Assembly: GCF_012295615.1 (NCBI RefSeq)
Contig: NZ_CP051183.1
Coordinates: forward strand, 3,065,001-3,129,000
Reading direction: 5' to 3'
From: Bermanella marisrubri
Lineage (GTDB): Bacteria > Pseudomonadota > Gammaproteobacteria > Pseudomonadales > Oceanobacteraceae
DNA: 64,000 nucleotides
The position numbers were made by a program, and so were the translations under genes. The notes below the pieces were generated by a model, which ran no database searches, was not told the origin of the DNA, and saw nothing but the letters and a program-made list of their open reading frames with translations. Positions 1-8,410 of the stretch are shown here, piece after piece; positions within the stretch are counted from its first letter, which is position 1; every line of letters starts with the position of its first letter.

Positions 1-966
1 ACCGATAGCGGCAGTAATAATTCCAATAGGTAGTTCGTGGCCATCAAGCAAACTACGTGCAACTACATCGACCCACAGCATAAACACAGCACCAAGAAGT
101 AGATTATAGATCAACTGTGTGAGGACACTGCCAAGGAATATGCGGCGAACAATGTGCGGAATCATTAAACCAACAAAGCCAATACCGCCCGTATGAGCCA
201 CAAGCATAGCAGTAAGAAACGAAGTAATAAGAAGCATAACAGTCCGTAACTTTTTAGCATTAACTCCTAATGTGAGAGCCTGTACATCACCCGCCAAAAG
301 CGTATTAAGCGGTCGCCAAAGCAACATGCAAACAACTGCTGTGAAAATGATGCTTAGAAAGACAATCCCCACATCACTCCACTGAGCATGGGCGAAACTC
401 CCAAGGGTCCAAAATAATACCGACGCTGCCGCTTGAGGGTCAGAAGCATAAAGCACCAAACTACTAAACGCACTGAGCATAAATGATGTTGCTACACCTG
501 CGAGTACCAATCGCTCAACTTGTATACCCGTACCAGCGAGTGATAGCACCAGAAAAACGGCTACGACACTTCCTAGGAACGCAGCCAATGGAATCCCCAA
601 CGATTGAATAACAGGGAAATTGAATCCCAGAGTGGCACTGACGGATATAACCAGGACCGCACCTAACGTGGCGCCAGAACTGATACCAAATAAATAAGGG
701 TCTGCTAACGAATTACGTGTAATAATTTGCAATACAAATCCGGCCATAGCCAAGCCAGCACCGGCCATCATTGCTAACAATACACGGGGCGCCCGCAACT
801 CCAAGATAATCGTATGCGTAATGGCGTCCTTTTGTACGTCATTGCTTAACAATGAAGTCATCGCATTAATAACGTCAACGGTATCAATATCAGCAACACC
901 AATACTGATTGCCATAAATGGGCTCAGTAAAAAGAGTACCGTCAAAAACAGATCAGAAAACTTCAT
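1..966 (-). CDS. btuC: Vitamin B12 ABC transporter permease, FecCD/BtuC family (3' end cut by window edge)
   Basis: This is an inner-membrane permease that would form the channel of a binding-protein-dependent cobalamin importer. It reads open from an ATG at 966 to the window edge (322 codons, starting MKFSDLFLTVLF), so only the last few residues of a family of about 330 are missing. It is very hydrophobic, with many membrane segments, and the last visible residues (PIGIITAAIG) match the conserved C-terminal segment of FecCD permeases. Its ATG overlaps the TGA of the ATPase gene by 4 bases, so the two are translationally coupled. The family also serves iron-siderophores. The B12 assignment rests on the riboswitch upstream of the operon, not on the permease itself. 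Confidence 0.85.
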   Translation of the reverse strand, partial: MKFSDLFLTVLFLLSPFMAISIGVADIDTVDVINAMTSLLSNDVQKDAITHTIILELRAPRVLLAMMAGAGLAMAGFVLQIITRNSLADPYLFGISSGATLGAVLVISVSATLGFNFPVIQSLGIPLAAFLGSVVAVFLVLSLAGTGIQVERLVLAGVATSFMLSAFSSLVLYASDPQAAASVLFWTLGSFAHAQWSDVGIVFLSIIFTAVVCMLLWRPLNTLLAGDVQALTLGVNAKKLRTVMLLITSFLTAMLVAHTGGIGFVGLMIPHIVRRIFLGSVLTQLIYNLLLGAVFMLWVDVVARSLLDGHELPIGIITAAIG

Positions 967-1778
967 CGCTTTATCTCATGATGTTTTAGGTTGCGAGGTG
1001 ATTCATGAAATGCATAAGTAATTCGAATTTGATTTTCATCCAATGGGTATGAATCAACAATAGCGCAAGCTTGAAATACCTGTGAGATACGGTCCTCAGT
1101 GAGCACCTCTTTTGGAGTACCTTTAGCAACAAGCTGTCCGTGGTCTAGCAACAACAATTCGTCACAAAAAGCGGCAGCCAAGTTAAGATCATGAATTGAC
1201 GCTAAAACCGTCTTATTTAAACGCTTAACACGGTGCAGTAAGTCGATTTGATAGTGCACATCTAAGTGATTGGTTGGCTCATCTAGGATAAGGAAGGGCG
1301 TATCCTGCACCAGTGCTTGCGCTAACATCACCCGTTGTTTTTCACCACCAGAGAGAGATACATATTCCTGCTTTGCTAACGGCAGTACATCCATGATTTC
1401 CATAGCGTTATCCACTTTGCGCTTATCGCTAGGTGACGGCCAATCTAACCATGATTTATTCGGCATTAAACCTAAGGCAACCACTTGCTTCACTAACATT
1501 CCCATGTGAGGAGTATGCTCTTGATGGATAACCGCCATACGCTGAGCTCTTTGCTTTACACTGAGAGAGGACAACGACTGGTTTTCAAATAACAACGCCG
1601 AATAGTCACATTCATATAGACCAAACAAACAGCGCATTAACGAAGACTTACCCGCACCATTAGGGCCCAGCAAACCCACAAACTGGTGTGGTTGAATATC
1701 AAAACTGATGTCATCAAGAATCGATCTAGTTTGTATTCTCCAAGATAGATTCTTAACACTTAACAATGGACTAGCCAT
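963..1778 (-). CDS. btuD: Vitamin B12 ABC transporter ATP-binding protein (BtuD/FecE type)
   Basis: This cytoplasmic ATPase would power the adjacent permease. All ABC motifs are visible: Walker A GPNGAGKSS near residue 40, the signature LSGGEKQR near 143, Walker B FLILDEPTNHLD near 165, and the switch histidine in SIHDLNLAAAF. Its 271 residues are normal for FecE/BtuD ATPases. The start has an AGGT ribosome-binding site in the 3' end of the leader RNA. The leader carries a cobalamin riboswitch, so expression should drop when B12 is plentiful. No substrate-binding protein (BtuF) or receptor (BtuB) is in view; they may lie beyond the left edge. Confidence 0.9.
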   Translation of the reverse strand: MASPLLSVKNLSWRIQTRSILDDISFDIQPHQFVGLLGPNGAGKSSLMRCLFGLYECDYSALLFENQSLSSLSVKQRAQRMAVIHQEHTPHMGMLVKQVVALGLMPNKSWLDWPSPSDKRKVDNAMEIMDVLPLAKQEYVSLSGGEKQRVMLAQALVQDTPFLILDEPTNHLDVHYQIDLLHRVKRLNKTVLASIHDLNLAAAFCDELLLLDHGQLVAKGTPKEVLTEDRISQVFQACAIVDSYPLDENQIRITYAFHESPRNLKHHEIKR

Positions 1779-1849
1779 CTTTTACCTGCTGATTGCAACG
1801 TCATTGCGGGAAGCACAATAGGTGCTTTAAGAGATGATGGGGACTCTCC

Positions 1850-2015
1850 ACCAGGTTTTCCCGCCTGGAAACACATGGAACGGCATAATGCCAAGCTCCA
1901 TGCTTGGGCTAACTTCAGGTATCTGGCTGGTACGTCTAAAACATACTCACAGTTGCGGGTACAGCCCTAGAATCTCACTAGGTTCCCTGAGGTCTTAGAC
2001 AATAGTACCAAGACA
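1850..2015 (-). promoter_or_regulatory. Cobalamin (vitamin B12) riboswitch
   Basis: Read on the minus strand, the leader holds the conserved core in order. There is a GGAA-CCTAG-TGAGATT-CTAGG stem (about 1990-1967), the B12 box with the CCCGCAACTGT core (1964-1947), and CCAGCCAGATACCTG (1930-1916). Further hairpins follow: CCAAGC/GCTTGG at 1891-1907 and CCAGG/CCTGG near 1850-1865. The aptamer ends about 70 bases before the ATPase start, leaving room for an expression platform that reaches the ribosome-binding site. There is no U-tract, so control of translation start is more likely than termination. The outer boundaries are approximate. Confidence 0.92.
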
Positions 2016-2031
2016 CTCGTTAGCATAGCCT

Positions 2032-2060
2032 GTTATACGCAGTTTTGATTGATGCGTCAA
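2032..2060 (-). promoter_or_regulatory. Sigma70-type promoter of the B12 transporter operon
   Basis: On the minus strand TTGACG (2060-2055) and TATAAC (2037-2032) are separated by exactly 17 bases, close to the sigma70 consensus. The predicted start near 2025 lies just upstream of the riboswitch aptamer. Confidence 0.75.
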
Positions 2061-2091
2061 TTGCTCAGCAGTGTGACGCGATTGAATCAAA
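2043..2091. repeat. Imperfect inverted repeat overlapping the -35 box
   Basis: The arm at 2043-2059 (TTTTGATTGATGCGTCA) is the imperfect reverse complement of 2074-2091 (TGACGCGATTGAATCAAA), with a two-base bulge and a 14-base spacer. The left arm contains the -35 hexamer of the B12 operon promoter, so it could be an operator. No regulator can be named. Confidence 0.5.
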
Positions 2092-2301
2092 TGGCATGGA
2101 ATGACGATGCAATAAGAAACCAGAGGGATTAGTTTTCTTAAAGCCTATATCTATTTTAACGATTAATAATAACGTCTTAGCGAAGACTAATTTGCTGACC
2201 ATTATGTCAGTAATAATGCAGCCTACATACCACATCCATAGTATTAGCGTTATGAAATCGATCTACATTAATGGTTAAGTTTTCTTACTCTCAAATAAAT
2301 A

Positions 2302-2323
2302 TTTCTTAGTATTCGATAAGAAA
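2302..2323. promoter_or_regulatory. Dyad in the leader of the lipid cluster (possible operator)
   Basis: TTTCTTA (2302-2308) and TAAGAAA (2317-2323) form a perfect 7-base dyad with an 8-base spacer, about 115 bases before the first gene of the cluster. The rest of 2092-2438 is AT-rich, holds no gene I can support, and has no clear sigma70 promoter. The first gene itself has a strong TTAGGAGA ribosome-binding site at 2426-2433. Confidence 0.3.
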
Positions 2324-2438
2324 AGCTGAGTGCTAGTATGCAGTCCGTTACTAGCTTAATTAACAATAAAAATAATCACCCAAACAAACTCAAGGGATGA
2401 GCTAGCACGGAACTATCACTACATTTTAGGAGACAGAC

Positions 2439-3695
2439 ATGGAAGAGCTAGCAACGGAAAATAGCGTTCAGGAATCTTTAGCTAATCGCTATAAACTAAT
2501 CAATAACAAAACGTCTAATGATCCATTCCAAAAAGCTTATGACTTCGACTCTATTGATTTAATGCGCCAAGCAAATTGCTATGCATATTATCAAACCATT
2601 GATCAGAACGAAGGACCTGAAGCTATTGTGAATGGCAAGACTTGTACAATGCTCGGATCTAACAATTACTTGGGACTAACGATTGAACCTCGCGTTCGCC
2701 AGGCGGCGATTGACGCTATCGCACAGTTCGGAACAAGCTTAACAGGTTCTCGATTATTAAATGGCACACATGCATTACACGAAAAGCTTGAGGAAGAACT
2801 GGCCAAGTTTTTAAACAAAGAAGCTGCTCTCGTATTCACAACCGGCTATCAGGCAAATATCGGCATCACTACTGCTCTAGTAGGAAAAAATGATTATCTG
2901 ATTTTAGACAAGTTTAATCACGCGAGCATTACTGATGGTGCTGATTTAGCGAAAGGAAAAACCGTATATTATCAGCACAATGATATGAACGATCTAGAAC
3001 GTGTCCTTCAATCCATCCCAGAAGAGCATGGTAAAGTTATCATGGTTGATGGCGTCTTTAGTATGGAAGGTGACCTTGCAGATTTACCCAATATTAACAG
3101 ACTCGCAAAAAAATACAGCGCTCGACTTGTAGTTGATGACGCTCATGGCGTTGGTGTAATTGGTGAAGCTGGTCGAGGTACCGCAAACTACTTCGGACTT
3201 GAAGATGATGTAGATCTGATTGCAGGTACATTCAGTAAAGCCCTAGCATCTATTGGTGGATTTGTTGCTGGCGATCGTAAAGTTATTGAAAGTATCAAGC
3301 ACTTTGGTCGCTCAATTTTATTTTCGGCCAGCTTACCACCTGCCTCTGTTGCTGCCGCCTTGGAATCTCTTCGTATTATGCAGCAAGAACCACAACGGGT
3401 AGATCGATTGAACAAAAATGCACAATACATGCGCGAACAATTGCGAACTCGCGGCTTTAATATCGGCCATACCGAGACTCCCATCATACCAATCATAGTA
3501 GGCGAAGATATTAAAGCCTTAACACTGTGGCGTGAACTCTTAAAAGAAGGCGTTTACGTTAACGCTGTTATATATCCTGCTGTGGCGCGCAATCAAGCAT
3601 TACTGCGAACGAGCTATACATCAGAGCACAGCCGAGAACAGTTAGATCGGGCCTTGGAAATCCTACAAAAAATGAAAAACAGCTATCAATTTTAA
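2439..3695 (+). CDS. Serine palmitoyltransferase-like alpha-oxoamine synthase (PLP-dependent)
   Basis: This enzyme would condense an acyl thioester with an amino acid and release CO2, giving an amino-ketone. The fold-type I family markers are present: LGSNNYLGL at 72-80, GSRLLNGT at 103-110, His161 in FNHASITDG, Asp233 and His236 in VVDDAHG, and the PLP lysine Lys267 in GTFSKALAS. The GSNNYLGLT, NDYLILD and VDGVFSMEGD stretches resemble bacterial serine palmitoyltransferases more than BioF, HemA or Kbl, as I remember those families. Length (418) fits. There is no tdh neighbour, which argues against Kbl. It is the first gene of the cluster and is followed at 55 bases by an acyl-activating enzyme. 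The amino-acid and acyl substrates cannot be read from the sequence. Confidence 0.8.
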   Translation: MEELATENSVQESLANRYKLINNKTSNDPFQKAYDFDSIDLMRQANCYAYYQTIDQNEGPEAIVNGKTCTMLGSNNYLGLTIEPRVRQAAIDAIAQFGTSLTGSRLLNGTHALHEKLEEELAKFLNKEAALVFTTGYQANIGITTALVGKNDYLILDKFNHASITDGADLAKGKTVYYQHNDMNDLERVLQSIPEEHGKVIMVDGVFSMEGDLADLPNINRLAKKYSARLVVDDAHGVGVIGEAGRGTANYFGLEDDVDLIAGTFSKALASIGGFVAGDRKVIESIKHFGRSILFSASLPPASVAAALESLRIMQQEPQRVDRLNKNAQYMREQLRTRGFNIGHTETPIIPIIVGEDIKALTLWRELLKEGVYVNAVIYPAVARNQALLRTSYTSEHSREQLDRALEILQKMKNSYQF

Positions 3696-3749
3696 TTAGC
3701 CTACCCCAGGACCTATCGGTTTTGGGGTCATTATCAAATAGGGTTTCTC

Positions 3750-5468
3750 ATGAATACATTTAAGTCCATTCACCATCTGATCCAGTCTCGGAAAGAAGCC
3801 ATTTTTGCTTATCAAAAAAAGCATAATCAGTGGCTTCCGATTACCTACTCACAGTTTTTAAATAGCTACCTGAAACTTTCCGCTTTTTTTAGATCAATTG
3901 ATATTGATGCCCAGTCGAGCATTGCGATCTTCTCTAAGACACGTATCGAGTGGAACCTAGTAGACTTTGCCATACAAGCCAACCGATGCATAACTGTTGG
4001 GCTTTATAGTAACGACTCGGATAGAAATATTAATAATTGCCTTAAACTTACAAATCCAAAGCTGTTAGTCCTTGAAAGCTATGAGCAATTAGCAAAAATT
4101 CAATCTATTGACTCAGACTGGGGTTGGTCTAAACCGGTGATTGTAATGGATGCAAACCATTGTCAAGCTGAACCTGTTTACCACTTAGCGTCTATACTCA
4201 AAAAACCACTCTGTGAAAAAAAAAGTCAGATCATTGAGAATGATATCAATAATATTGCATCAAATGAGATCATTTCGTACATATTCACATCAGGCACAAG
4301 TGGAGAGCAGAAGGCTGTAGTACTTACCCAAGGAAATCTATATCACACTGCACAAGTTTATAAAGAACATTATCCAATCTCTCAAGAAGATAAAACTCTA
4401 CTATTCCTGCCGATGAGCCATATATTTGCTCGAGTAATGTTTTACGCGAGTATTCATTGGGGACAAAATCATTATTATCTGGAATCAGTAGACGAGCTAG
4501 TTGAACAGTTAAAATTAGTGAATCCAACTACTTTGTTAGTGGTACCAAGGCTATTAGAAAAAGTCATGGCCAACATTGAAAAGAATGTAGCGGAAAAAAA
4601 TCTTTTATCTCGATTACTTTATCGCTTCTCTTTGTTCTCTGGACGACTACACAACACCTCTCCACTTCCTAAAGTAGTTACCCGCCCTTTGTATTACATA
4701 GCCGATAGATTGATTCTAAACTCTCTTAGGAAAATTTTTGGTAGTAGCCTCCGCTTTGTCGGAGCTGGAGGTGGGCATCTTAGCCCAGAAGTTTGCCGAT
4801 ATTTTTGGTCCATTGGCATTCCTGTTTATGAAGGGTACGCGTCAACAGAATCCGGGGGCCTAGGGATATTCAATTACCCCAAAGACTCACTGATTGGATC
4901 GATAGGTAAACCTATTTTGCCAGTGGAATGTAAAACCGAGAAGGATGGCGAGTTACTGATGAAAAGTCCATCCGTAGCCCTTGGATACTTGAGCAAGACG
5001 GGCCTACAGAGGTTCGATGAATGGATAAGCACAGGGGATATTGCTGAAGTTGATTTATCTGGTTACTACAGGATAAGTGATCGAAAAAAAGACTTAATCA
5101 TTAATGCATATGGAAAAAATATAGCTCCAAGTTGGATAGAAGACCAATTTTTGATTCATGCTGATATCGAGAACATCATCGTGATTGGTCATAACAGACC
5201 TTACCTGACAGCACTCATCGTACCGACAGAGAACCAATGCAGTGACGAATATGTCTATTCAACAATCGGCGATATCGTATCTCATGTAAACCAGCGCTTA
5301 TCACGACATGAGCAAATTAAACAATTTGCATTAATTCCACCATTTGAGATCGAGAATCAACAGTTAACATCGACAATGAAAAAACGCCGATTCGCCATCG
5401 AAAACAGTCATCGTGACATCATCGAGCGGTTATACGCAACCAAATCCAATCGACTCGTTACTCAATAA
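3750..5468 (+). CDS. Long-chain acyl-CoA (or acyl-ACP) synthetase, AMP-binding family
   Basis: This adenylate-forming enzyme would activate a fatty acid with ATP and transfer it to CoA or a carrier protein. ANL motifs are visible in order: the P-loop YIFTSGTSGEQKAVV near residue 180, the substrate/adenine motif GYASTESGG near 370, STGDIAE near 430, SDRKKDLIINAYGKNIAP near 445, and a C-terminal STMKKRR with the candidate catalytic lysine. The 572-residue length fits FadD15-type synthetases. It stands directly behind the oxoamine synthase and could supply its acyl thioester. No acyl carrier protein gene is visible nearby, so CoA is the simpler acceptor. It is strongly AT-rich compared with the housekeeping genes. 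Confidence 0.85.
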   Translation: MNTFKSIHHLIQSRKEAIFAYQKKHNQWLPITYSQFLNSYLKLSAFFRSIDIDAQSSIAIFSKTRIEWNLVDFAIQANRCITVGLYSNDSDRNINNCLKLTNPKLLVLESYEQLAKIQSIDSDWGWSKPVIVMDANHCQAEPVYHLASILKKPLCEKKSQIIENDINNIASNEIISYIFTSGTSGEQKAVVLTQGNLYHTAQVYKEHYPISQEDKTLLFLPMSHIFARVMFYASIHWGQNHYYLESVDELVEQLKLVNPTTLLVVPRLLEKVMANIEKNVAEKNLLSRLLYRFSLFSGRLHNTSPLPKVVTRPLYYIADRLILNSLRKIFGSSLRFVGAGGGHLSPEVCRYFWSIGIPVYEGYASTESGGLGIFNYPKDSLIGSIGKPILPVECKTEKDGELLMKSPSVALGYLSKTGLQRFDEWISTGDIAEVDLSGYYRISDRKKDLIINAYGKNIAPSWIEDQFLIHADIENIIVIGHNRPYLTALIVPTENQCSDEYVYSTIGDIVSHVNQRLSRHEQIKQFALIPPFEIENQQLTSTMKKRRFAIENSHRDIIERLYATKSNRLVTQ

Positions 5469-5478
5469 GGACTCAAAT

Positions 5479-6174
5479 ATGTTCGCTCTATTTAAAGCAC
5501 TTTATTTTATAGGCTTTATTATTCTATTTTCGCTAATCGCAACCTTGATCGGCCTCTCTGCCTATCCAGGCTATTTTGTCGTTGTGAACACATGGAATTC
5601 TGAAGCAATTCTAAGCTCATTAATATTTTCTGGAATGGCGTTCGTGATTACACTTACTGTACTCATGTTTAGCACCGCCGTGTTCATACGTTTGGTATCT
5701 GTAATTGCCCCAATTAAAGAGGGTCAATCCAGTATCTACGGCTCAAAAATGGCTGTGTGGGCGGTTCAATATTTACTCATGAATTTCCTAAATACAGTTT
5801 TTTTACCCGTATTCAGAACAACACCATTAATGAATTTGTTCTACCGATTTATGGGAGCAAGAATTGGAAATAATGTATTTTTTAATAGTTCATTTATATA
5901 CGAACCACACCTACTCGAGATTGGTGACAACAGTAGAGTTGGCGAAAATGCTATTATCGTTCCACATACAACCGAAGGTAAAAACTTTACCTGTAAAAAA
6001 GTCAAAATCGGCAAGAACGTCACGATCGGTCAATACTGTCAGATCATGCCCGGCGCTATTATTGGCGACAATGTCATCATCGGCGCAGGCGCAATTGTTC
6101 CAAAAGACAAGGTTATTGAAAGTAATTCAATATATGGCGGAAACCCAATTAGCTTCATCAAGCATTACGGGTAA
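5479..6174 (+). CDS. Membrane-anchored hexapeptide-repeat (LbH) acyltransferase
   Basis: The N-terminal half has two or three membrane segments (about residues 5-30, 45-75 and 90-110). The C-terminal half is a left-handed beta-helix of imperfect hexapeptide repeats (IGNNVFFN, IGDNSRVGENAIIV, IGKNVTIGQYCQIM, IGDNVIIGAGAIV). Such proteins are usually acetyl- or acyltransferases; this layout resembles membrane LbH domains found with natural-product synthetases. I chose ATG 5479 because TAAGGA sits just before it. The longer frame from 5413 would lie inside the synthetase gene and add 22 polar residues before the first membrane segment. It probably modifies the head group or another part of the lipid made by its neighbours (inference). 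Confidence 0.7.
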   Translation: MFALFKALYFIGFIILFSLIATLIGLSAYPGYFVVVNTWNSEAILSSLIFSGMAFVITLTVLMFSTAVFIRLVSVIAPIKEGQSSIYGSKMAVWAVQYLLMNFLNTVFLPVFRTTPLMNLFYRFMGARIGNNVFFNSSFIYEPHLLEIGDNSRVGENAIIVPHTTEGKNFTCKKVKIGKNVTIGQYCQIMPGAIIGDNVIIGAGAIVPKDKVIESNSIYGGNPISFIKHYG

Positions 6175-6179
6175 ATACC

Positions 6180-7328
6180 ATGGAGATTATTATTGAACCC
6201 GTTAATAACAAACAAAGGTGGACTGATTTCTTATCAATCCCCAACATTATTTACCGAGAAGATGCCGACTACTGCTTGGAGATAAAATCTGAAACCCAAA
6301 CCGAACTGAGCCATAAAAATCCAGTCGCAACACAATGTACTGTGCAGAGCCTAGTTGCCTACAAAAATGGAAATCCATGCGCGCGTTGCGTATGTATTAT
6401 CAACCCATCTTTAAATAAAAAGATGGGTAAGTCCATCGGCTTAATTGGGTATTTGGAGTTCGTCGAAGATGAGGCTGTACTCAATTCTTTACTAATGAAT
6501 TGCGAGGCATACTTCTCAAAAAAAGATTGCTCTGAGATCTGGGCTGGCGTTCGATTTTCCTTAAACTATCCAGTCGGCATCCAGACTAGTGGTTTCGACA
6601 AGCAGCACACCTTTCTAATGAATAAACAACCAGGCTATTACGCCGAGCTTTTATCTAAAAACGGTTTTCATTCGGAAAAGCAACTAAATGCCTATTGCGT
6701 GGATCTCAACGAGCACTATCAAGTTCCACCAATCTTAGTGAATGATGCAAATAGCGCTCTAGATAGCGGCTATCGCGTAAGATTAATGAAAAAGTCTGAT
6801 ATCGAACCTTGCCTACATCATTACAATGAGCGCTGGCAGAGTAACTTTGCTCATACCGAACTAAGTAGTAAGGAGCTTCATCATCTCATACGGAATATGA
6901 AACTCTATCTAGATACCCGTTTTTGTTTTGTCGTAGAAAAAAACAATCAACTTTGTGGATACCTATTTACCTTTCCCGACTTTAATCAAACGTTAAAGCA
7001 ATGGCAAGGTCGGACTAGCCTTATTAAATTGTTAGGGTTCCTATTTGAGTACAAGTTAAAACGCAAAGTGCATGGATTGAAAACTGCAATAATCGGCGTA
7101 GATTCGGAACATACAGGGAAAAAACTCAGTTCACTAATGAATAAAGCGCTTTTAGAGTCTGCTATAAAGAGTCGGTGCCGCTACATCGAACGCTCCTGGA
7201 TCCTTGAGGATAACTACGCTTCAATAAAACAGGCACAAAGAATGGGTGGTGGACTATATAAAACTTATTCTCTATTTTCTCGACCAATAGCGAATAGCAA
7301 TATGCAGGACCTAGACGAGGCGGTGTAA
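6180..7328 (+). CDS. GNAT-fold acyltransferase-like protein (YghO-type layout)
   Basis: This is a 382-residue protein whose N-terminal part (FLSIPNIIYREDADY, NPVATQC, SLVAYKNGNPCARCVCIINP) and middle (GVRFSLNYPVGIQTSGFD, PGYYAELLSKNGF) recall the two-part GNAT proteins typified by YghO. The C-terminal part (FCFVVEKNNQLCGYLFTFPDF, TAIIGVDSEHTGKKLSSLMN) looks like the acyl-CoA-binding GNAT core. Ceramide synthases described from Caulobacter are GNAT-fold acyltransferases. That makes N-acylation of an amino-ketone or sphinganine-like base an attractive but unproven role. It lies 5 bases after the LbH gene, and its stop overlaps the next start (TAATG). The start codon is the only good one, although the ribosome-binding site is weak. 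Confidence 0.6.
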   Translation: MEIIIEPVNNKQRWTDFLSIPNIIYREDADYCLEIKSETQTELSHKNPVATQCTVQSLVAYKNGNPCARCVCIINPSLNKKMGKSIGLIGYLEFVEDEAVLNSLLMNCEAYFSKKDCSEIWAGVRFSLNYPVGIQTSGFDKQHTFLMNKQPGYYAELLSKNGFHSEKQLNAYCVDLNEHYQVPPILVNDANSALDSGYRVRLMKKSDIEPCLHHYNERWQSNFAHTELSSKELHHLIRNMKLYLDTRFCFVVEKNNQLCGYLFTFPDFNQTLKQWQGRTSLIKLLGFLFEYKLKRKVHGLKTAIIGVDSEHTGKKLSSLMNKALLESAIKSRCRYIERSWILEDNYASIKQAQRMGGGLYKTYSLFSRPIANSNMQDLDEAV

Positions 7329-8404
7329 TGATTCCATTACCAGAAGACTTCTATATTCGAGCCCAAGCCATGCTGCAAGGGGATTCGCGAATATTACACG
7401 AAGCACGTAAATTGAGAAGCTGGCAAAATCCTAATTGGACTCAACATTGGCACAAGCAAGCTAATGCTAATTTAGAGTTAGCAGAAAAATCTGTTTTAAA
7501 TGACGATCGCGTCAGCCTCTACAAAAGAGCATCCGCATTGTACGCTCTTGCTTGCTATCCATATCTTCAGGAATTGAAGACAGATGCAAGTTACAGGGGC
7601 TTGAAAGATAGCTATAAAAAGCGGTGCTTAGCCGAGGGATACCCAGTAAAATATAGAAGTCTAATATTTCTGCAATACGATATCCCCTACACTTTCAGAA
7701 AAGGTAACCCTCGTAATCACAAAGGCCAATGCATACTGTTTATTCGTGGTTTAGATTCCTATAAAGAAGTTAGTTATTGGGATGAAAGCCACTTGCTTAG
7801 TATGGGTTATGATATCGCAGCTATCGATTTTCCCGGAATGGGAGAAAACCCAGTCCCCATGTCGCTTCAAAGTAACCTTGTATTTGAGTCATTATGCCAA
7901 AAAATTTTAGACGATCAGGATTATTCAGGACGTTCAATCATATTATGGGGGTTAGGATTTGGTGGTTATTGGGCAACAAAACTTCTGAACACGGACTATG
8001 TATTAGCAGCAATTAACCAGGGCGGTCCAATACACTATAGTTTTAAACCCAGACTAAAACGCTTGCTCTTTCATTTTCAAGAAATTCGTTTCTTAAGAGC
8101 CATGATTGAACATGGCTTACAGAAAACTACATCCGTAAAAAGGTTTATCAGCGGTCTATCATTACTCAATAATCAAGATTGGACAAAAGGCACTGCAAAG
8201 TTACTATATGTCAATGGTGGACAGGATAAAACTGTTTCTGATCGAGAAGCAAGAGTACTAGAACAGCTACTAGATCATGATCGTTTAGAGACATTCTTCA
8301 TTAAAGATGCTGGCCATTTAGCAGTTGACGTCATTGATAGTCAGGTATTGCCTGCTGTACTTAGGTGGTTGCTAGATATAAATAATAATTCCATTGCAGC
8401 CTAG
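7328..8404 (+). CDS. Alpha/beta-hydrolase-fold protein lacking the nucleophile serine
   Basis: The first 110 residues are helical and polar. An alpha/beta-hydrolase core follows, similar in layout to FrsA/DUF1100 proteins (RGLDSYKE, DFPGMGENP, ILWGLGFGGYW, VNGGQDK, DAGHLAVD). The nucleophile elbow, normally G-x-S-x-G, reads Gly208-Leu-Gly210-Phe-Gly212, so the serine is replaced by glycine. The acid and base candidates Asp300 and His330 remain. It may be a non-hydrolytic enzyme, a thioester-binding scaffold or an inactive relative. It overlaps the GNAT gene by one base and is the last plus-strand gene before the convergent LysR gene, 6 bases away. Confidence 0.7.
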   Translation: MIPLPEDFYIRAQAMLQGDSRILHEARKLRSWQNPNWTQHWHKQANANLELAEKSVLNDDRVSLYKRASALYALACYPYLQELKTDASYRGLKDSYKKRCLAEGYPVKYRSLIFLQYDIPYTFRKGNPRNHKGQCILFIRGLDSYKEVSYWDESHLLSMGYDIAAIDFPGMGENPVPMSLQSNLVFESLCQKILDDQDYSGRSIILWGLGFGGYWATKLLNTDYVLAAINQGGPIHYSFKPRLKRLLFHFQEIRFLRAMIEHGLQKTTSVKRFISGLSLLNNQDWTKGTAKLLYVNGGQDKTVSDREARVLEQLLDHDRLETFFIKDAGHLAVDVIDSQVLPAVLRWLLDINNNSIAA

Positions 8405-8410
8405 TTATCA

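Noticed and set aside
2439-3695. Reading the oxoamine synthase as 2-amino-3-ketobutyrate CoA ligase (Kbl)
   Set aside because: No threonine dehydrogenase neighbour, and the sequence stretches around the PLP and substrate sites look SPT-like; the operon is lipid-type.
5413-5478. Longer start for the hexapeptide acyltransferase
   Set aside because: The added 22 residues are encoded inside the synthetase gene and have no ribosome-binding site, while ATG 5479 has TAAGGA.
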